Shown here piece after piece: positions 62,761 through 64,000 of a DNA stretch of 64,000 nt. The DNA is taken from positions 186,001 through 250,000 of the forward strand of contig CALSTX010000010.1 in NCBI GenBank assembly GCA_943789375.1, written 5' to 3'. Below the pieces are notes generated by a model. That model made no database searches. It saw nothing but the letters and a program-made list of their open reading frames with translations, and was not told where the DNA came from. The stretch's first letter is position 1; every line of letters begins with the position of its first letter. The DNA comes from an uncultured Opitutales bacterium. Lineage in GTDB: Bacteria; Verrucomicrobiota; Verrucomicrobiia; Opitutales; Seribacteraceae. The position numbers and the translations under genes were made by a program.

Positions 62761-63915
62761 TTAGACTGTAGGAAGTTTAAAAATTTCCCTAACCACATTG
62801 ACTTGCTCTATTGTTTTCTCGAGAGAATTGTCCATAAAGGTTGCATGGCCCATTTTACGCCCTGCTCGTGCTTCTCTCTTACCGTAAAGATGGAGTGATG
62901 CACCTTGGGATGAAGTGATTGGATCCCAGTTGGGGGGCGTATTTTCATCGATCCAGAGATCGCCAAGCAGATTCATCATAACGACAGGCGAAAGAAGCTT
63001 CGTGCTGCCTAAAGGTAGACCTGCAATCGCTCTTGCCTGGTTTTCAAACTGTGAGCAAGTGCATGCATTAAGCGTATGGTGTCCAGAATTGTGAGGCCTT
63101 GGTGCCATTTCATTCACAACTAAGCGGCCATCCGCAGATAAGAAGAATTCAACCGCTAGGATACCAACATATTGAAGAGTATCTGCAATGGACAGGGCAA
63201 TATCTTTAGCTTCAGCTTGTATGCTTTCCGGAATACGGGCAGGAACAATTGAAACATCAAGAATATGATTTCGGTGAATATTTTCTACTGGATCATAGGT
63301 TAAGATTTCACATTTACTACTGCGTGCTACGATAACAGAGAGTTCCGCTTGTAAGGAAATACACTCTTCAATAACCACACGTCCGCCATCAAAAGCTTCC
63401 CATGCTTGAGTAATTTCCTGCTCCGATAAGGATTTATTCAACCTGACTTGGCCCTTTCCATCATATCCGAATTCAGCAGTTTTTACGATTACATCGCAAT
63501 GTAACTCCTGAAGTGCCTGTTTAAAAGTGATCAAATCATGGGCTACTTTAAATTTCGCGCATGCAAACCCATTTTCAGAGAGAAAATTCTTTTCTCTTTC
63601 TCGATGTTGGCAGATTGTTACAGCCTGAGGACTCGGGAAAAGTTTCACTCGATCTTCAACTTTCTCGAGCGTAGTTTGGGGTAAGTTCTCAAATTCAACC
63701 GTGGCAACTTGTACCTTTTTCGTAAATTCATCCAATGCATTGGGGTCATCAAAAGGTGCATCAATGATTTGATCAGCCGTAGCTGCGGCTCCTGATCGGT
63801 CTCCGCCTGTCCATGTTAGAACATTAAAGCCCATTCTTCTGGCATCTAGTGACAGCATCCTTCCAAGTTGGCCACCGCCAAGAACTCCCAACCAATTGTT
63901 TCCTCCAAGAATCAT
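62761..63915 (-). CDS. purK: N5-carboxyaminoimidazole ribonucleotide synthase
   Basis: PurK uses ATP and bicarbonate to make N5-CAIR from AIR in purine synthesis. NWLGVLGGGQLGRMLSLDARRMGF is the N-terminal domain. The ATP-grasp part has VKTAEFGYDGKGQ and VNEMAPRPHNSGHHTLNAC. Length 384 aa. The start ATG at 63915 is 2 bp after the stop of the purE-like fragment, the usual purE-purK order. Confidence 0.96.
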   Translation of the reverse strand: MILGGNNWLGVLGGGQLGRMLSLDARRMGFNVLTWTGGDRSGAAATADQIIDAPFDDPNALDEFTKKVQVATVEFENLPQTTLEKVEDRVKLFPSPQAVTICQHREREKNFLSENGFACAKFKVAHDLITFKQALQELHCDVIVKTAEFGYDGKGQVRLNKSLSEQEITQAWEAFDGGRVVIEECISLQAELSVIVARSSKCEILTYDPVENIHRNHILDVSIVPARIPESIQAEAKDIALSIADTLQYVGILAVEFFLSADGRLVVNEMAPRPHNSGHHTLNACTCSQFENQARAIAGLPLGSTKLLSPVVMMNLLGDLWIDENTPPNWDPITSSQGASLHLYGKREARAGRKMGHATFMDNSLEKTIEQVNVVREIFKLPTV

Positions 63916-63917
63916 AT

Positions 63918-64000
63918 TTATGAAACTGTAGGGGGAAGTTTGCTTATTTCAATTCGTGTTTTTTGACTAGATCTAAAGTCTCTTAATTTTTCGGCAAGTA
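63918..64000 (-). CDS. purE: Probable N5-CAIR mutase PurE, C-terminal fragment, cut by window edge
   Basis: Reading the minus strand in from the window edge gives LAEKLRDFRSSQKTRIEIS then KLPPTVS and a stop at 63918-63920. The LRDFRSSQ helix resembles the C-terminal helix of PurE, and the position 2 bp before purK fits. The fragment has only 26 residues, so the identity rests mainly on context. Confidence 0.6.
   Translation of the reverse strand, partial: LAEKLRDFRSSQKTRIEISKLPPTVS

Overview
This is an AT-rich, gene-dense bacterial chromosome window made almost entirely of core genes. I place it in the Verrucomicrobia, most likely a marine Opitutales-type lineage. The reasons are a non-canonical EF-Tu switch I, the lack of rpmD, rpmJ, infA, adk and map in the str-spc-alpha block, and start codons that almost never carry a Shine-Dalgarno motif. 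This placement rests on remembered family features, not on a database search. I see no insertion sequence, prophage, integron or CRISPR array.

Layout. 1-1.4 kb: prmC (cut by the window edge) and prfA on the minus strand. 1.5-5.8 kb: a plus-strand run of HAD phosphatase, pyrB, a catalytically dead dihydroorotase-like pyrC', a CPBP membrane protease and tsaE. 5.8-11 kb: a mixed stretch with a large unknown protein, tRNA-Leu, a YwqK-like lipid-anchored or exported protein, pyrD, an acidic unknown protein and hemB. 11.1-18.5 kb: an SLC13-type transporter, gyrB and gyrA. 18.5-19.8 kb: a DEDDh exonuclease and a HisN-like phosphatase whose start codons interlock, then tRNA-Gly. 19.9-49.4 kb: one giant plus-strand expression block (tRNA-Thr, tuf, tRNA-Trp, secE, nusG, rplKAJL, rpoBC, rpsLG, fusA, then the S10, spc and alpha clusters through rplQ). 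49.5-56 kb: guaA, hisD, hisC, hisB, hisH and citrate synthase. 56-60 kb: a VC0807-like membrane protein, a stand-alone coaB and an NtrB/NtrC-type pair. 60-64 kb: tRNA-Asn, a TonB-dependent siderophore receptor behind two Fur-like operators, purK and the end of purE.

How the genes work together. The central block builds the translation and transcription machinery. Around it lie pyrimidine (pyrB, pyrD), purine (purE, purK, guaA), histidine (hisD, hisC, hisB, hisH and probably hisN), heme (hemB) and CoA (coaB) steps, plus translation termination (prfA, prmC) and tRNA modification (tsaE).

Most notable signals. (1) Both gyrA and rpoB are each interrupted by a single +1 frameshift at an invariant motif, though both proteins are otherwise perfectly conserved. 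(2) The RNA polymerase beta' subunit has lost all four cysteines of its second zinc site, with spacing preserved. (3) EF-Tu lacks the canonical RGIT switch I sequence. (4) Ribosomal protein S11 has a roughly 70-residue acidic N-terminal extension and L17 a long charged C-terminal tail, in a genome where rplL is almost the only gene with a strong Shine-Dalgarno. (5) A 15-bp hairpin with a GNRA loop sits just ahead of rplC. The two frameshifts may be sequence errors; reads would settle this.
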